NCBI GenBank assembly: GCA_910587755.1
Contig: CAJUNZ010000046.1
Span: forward strand, 1-22,012
Length of the DNA stretch: 22,012 nucleotides
Direction: 5' to 3'
DNA from: an uncultured Acetatifactor sp.
GTDB taxonomy: Bacteria; Bacillota; Clostridia; Lachnospirales; Lachnospiraceae
Shown here: piece after piece, positions 21,595-22,012 of the stretch
Numbering within the stretch: position 1 is the stretch's first letter
Layout of the letters: the number at the start of each line of letters is the position of its first letter
Translations under genes and position numbers: made by a program
The notes under the pieces: generated by a model
Told to the model about the DNA's origin: nothing
Seen by the model: only the letters and a program-made list of their open reading frames with translations
Database searches by the model: none

Positions 21595-21698
21595 TTATAC
21601 TGCAGACCGCCAGGATTTACAGTGGTGTACTCGTGAAAGCACCTGGCTGGCGGTCTGCAGTCCAGTTGTACTGCATATTTAACCGGTGTGCAGTATAA
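21595..21698 (+). repeat. Nested palindromic element, possible MITE
   Basis: The outer arms TTATACTGCA (21595-21604) and TGCAGTATAA (21689-21698) are perfect inverted repeats. Inside are a perfect 15-bp pair (21599-21613 with 21647-21661) and a 7-bp pair TACTGCA (21669-21675) with TGCAGTA (21689-21695). The ends could be read as a terminal inverted repeat flanked by TA, as in small elements of the IS630/Tc1 type. It contains no gene and lacks a T tract. A structured RNA or regulator-binding cluster is an alternative. Confidence 0.6.
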
Positions 21699-21788
21699 GT
21701 TCAGAGGCAGAGGGACGTTTACCGCAAGATGGCGGGAATGAATTTGCGGACGCGCTCTGGAACGGCATGGTTTGACAGGCAAGGGGAA
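21699..21788. other. Noncoding gap, nothing recognised
   Basis: This 90-base stretch lies between the palindromic element and the terminator. It contains a short open segment ending NEFADALWNGMV at a TGA, but this has no start, ribosome site or recognisable family. It may be the remnant of a gene, or chance. No promoter or structured RNA is clear. Confidence 0.4.
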
Positions 21789-21830
21789 AACCCCTGCTGC
21801 AGGAATATCCTGCGGCAGGGGTTATTTTGT
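21789..21830 (+). terminator. Terminator of the hprK-lipid kinase operon
   Basis: A 16-bp stem (21789-21804 with 21808-21823, one G-T pair) closes on a three-base loop and is followed by ATTTTGT. The left side is flanked by AAAA, so it may also work in reverse. It marks the end of the operon that begins at hprK. Confidence 0.88.
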
Positions 21831-21851
21831 TGGAAAATTTTAAAATGGGTC

Positions 21852-21892
21852 TTGCGTCCGGGAAGAGAATCTGATATGATAATGATATCAGA
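21852..21892 (+). promoter_or_regulatory. Promoter with overlapping palindromic operator
   Basis: TTGCGT (21852-21857) and TATGAT (21875-21880) are 17 bases apart and could be a promoter for the gene starting at 21951. A perfect 8-bp inverted repeat, TCTGATAT (21870-21877) and ATATCAGA (21885-21892), covers the -10 region. A dimeric repressor bound there would block transcription. Which regulator binds is unknown. Confidence 0.5.
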
Positions 21893-21950
21893 AAAATATG
21901 TATTTAGTATCCTGATAAAAGCAGTTACCGGAAGAGGAGGAGAAAATGCG

Positions 21951-22012
21951 ATGACTGAAAAAATTTCCACCTGTGCGGTTGGATTTTATAGCTATACCAC
22001 AAAATTAGGCGC
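21951..22012 (+). CDS. N-terminal start of an unrecognised gene, cut by window end
   Basis: ATG 21951 follows a good ribosome site (GGAGGAG) and opens a frame of 20 codons, MTEKISTCAVGFYSYTTKLG, that runs off the window. Another ATG at 21946 is out of frame and stops after two codons. The visible part is too short to assign a family. The upstream palindromic operator suggests regulated expression. Confidence 0.55.
   Translation, partial: MTEKISTCAVGFYSYTTKLG

Noticed and set aside
21719..21780. Possible gene tail ending NEFADALWNGMV
   Set aside because: It has no start, ribosome site or known family, and is too short to support as a feature beyond a note.

Overview
The window reads as a chromosomal segment of a Gram-positive anaerobe of the Clostridia, most likely Lachnospiraceae. 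The grounds are the order uvrC-hprK-glucokinase-murB-rapZ-whiA, lipoproteins with Gram-positive style lipoboxes, strong Shine-Dalgarno sequences, GC-rich third codon positions combined with frequent AGG/AGA arginine codons, and an oxygen-sensitive style Fe-S/siroheme reductase. The placement is inferred from gene content, not from a marker gene. The first 16 bases are the 3' end of an Illumina TruSeq adapter, so the left edge is a contig end and not genome.

Layout. (1) 17-1445: the tail of an unrecognised cysteine-containing protein, a thioredoxin with a CNPC active site, and a YitT-family membrane protein, closed by a terminator. (2) 1516-7708: a redox/tetrapyrrole block. It holds an 855-residue fusion protein (CoA-disulfide-reductase-like flavoprotein, rhodanese, siroheme/Fe-S sulfite-reductase-like module, two 4Fe-4S clusters). 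A FecBCD/BtuFCD-type ABC importer (lipoprotein, permease, ATPase) follows, then a siroheme-synthase (precorrin-2 dehydrogenase) gene that overlaps the ATPase gene by four bases. The enzyme that makes the siroheme precursor therefore sits beside an enzyme that appears to need siroheme. (3) 7885-9756: a truncated AraC-type regulator converges on a DUF1846 gene, with a shared bidirectional terminator between them. (4) 9941-13556: a clear sigma-A promoter drives ftsH, followed by an N-acetylmuramoyl-L-alanine amidase lipoprotein with eight 12-residue Pro/Glu/Ala repeats. (5) 13658-21584: uvrC, then (after a strong promoter) hprK, glucokinase, murB, rapZ, whiA, an HPr/Crh-like protein and a lipid kinase. 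(6) 21585-22012: a nested palindromic element, a strong terminator, a promoter overlapped by a palindrome, and the first codons of a gene that leaves the window.

How the genes work together. The right-hand operon joins carbon-catabolite control (HPr kinase, glucokinase and an HPr homologue) to cell-wall precursor synthesis and its regulators (MurB, RapZ, WhiA). The HPr homologue keeps Ser46, the HprK target, but has Lys in place of the PTS histidine at position 15. It looks like a regulation-only protein analogous to Bacillus Crh, encoded in the same operon as its presumed kinase. The yvcK/glmR gene that lies between rapZ and whiA in Bacillus is absent here.

The most interesting items are the fusion reductase with its siroheme/ABC neighbourhood, the K15 Crh-like protein, the palindromic element after the lipid kinase gene, the hairpin in the rapZ leader, and the adapter at the left end. 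No CRISPR array, rRNA, tRNA, prophage or intact insertion sequence was seen.
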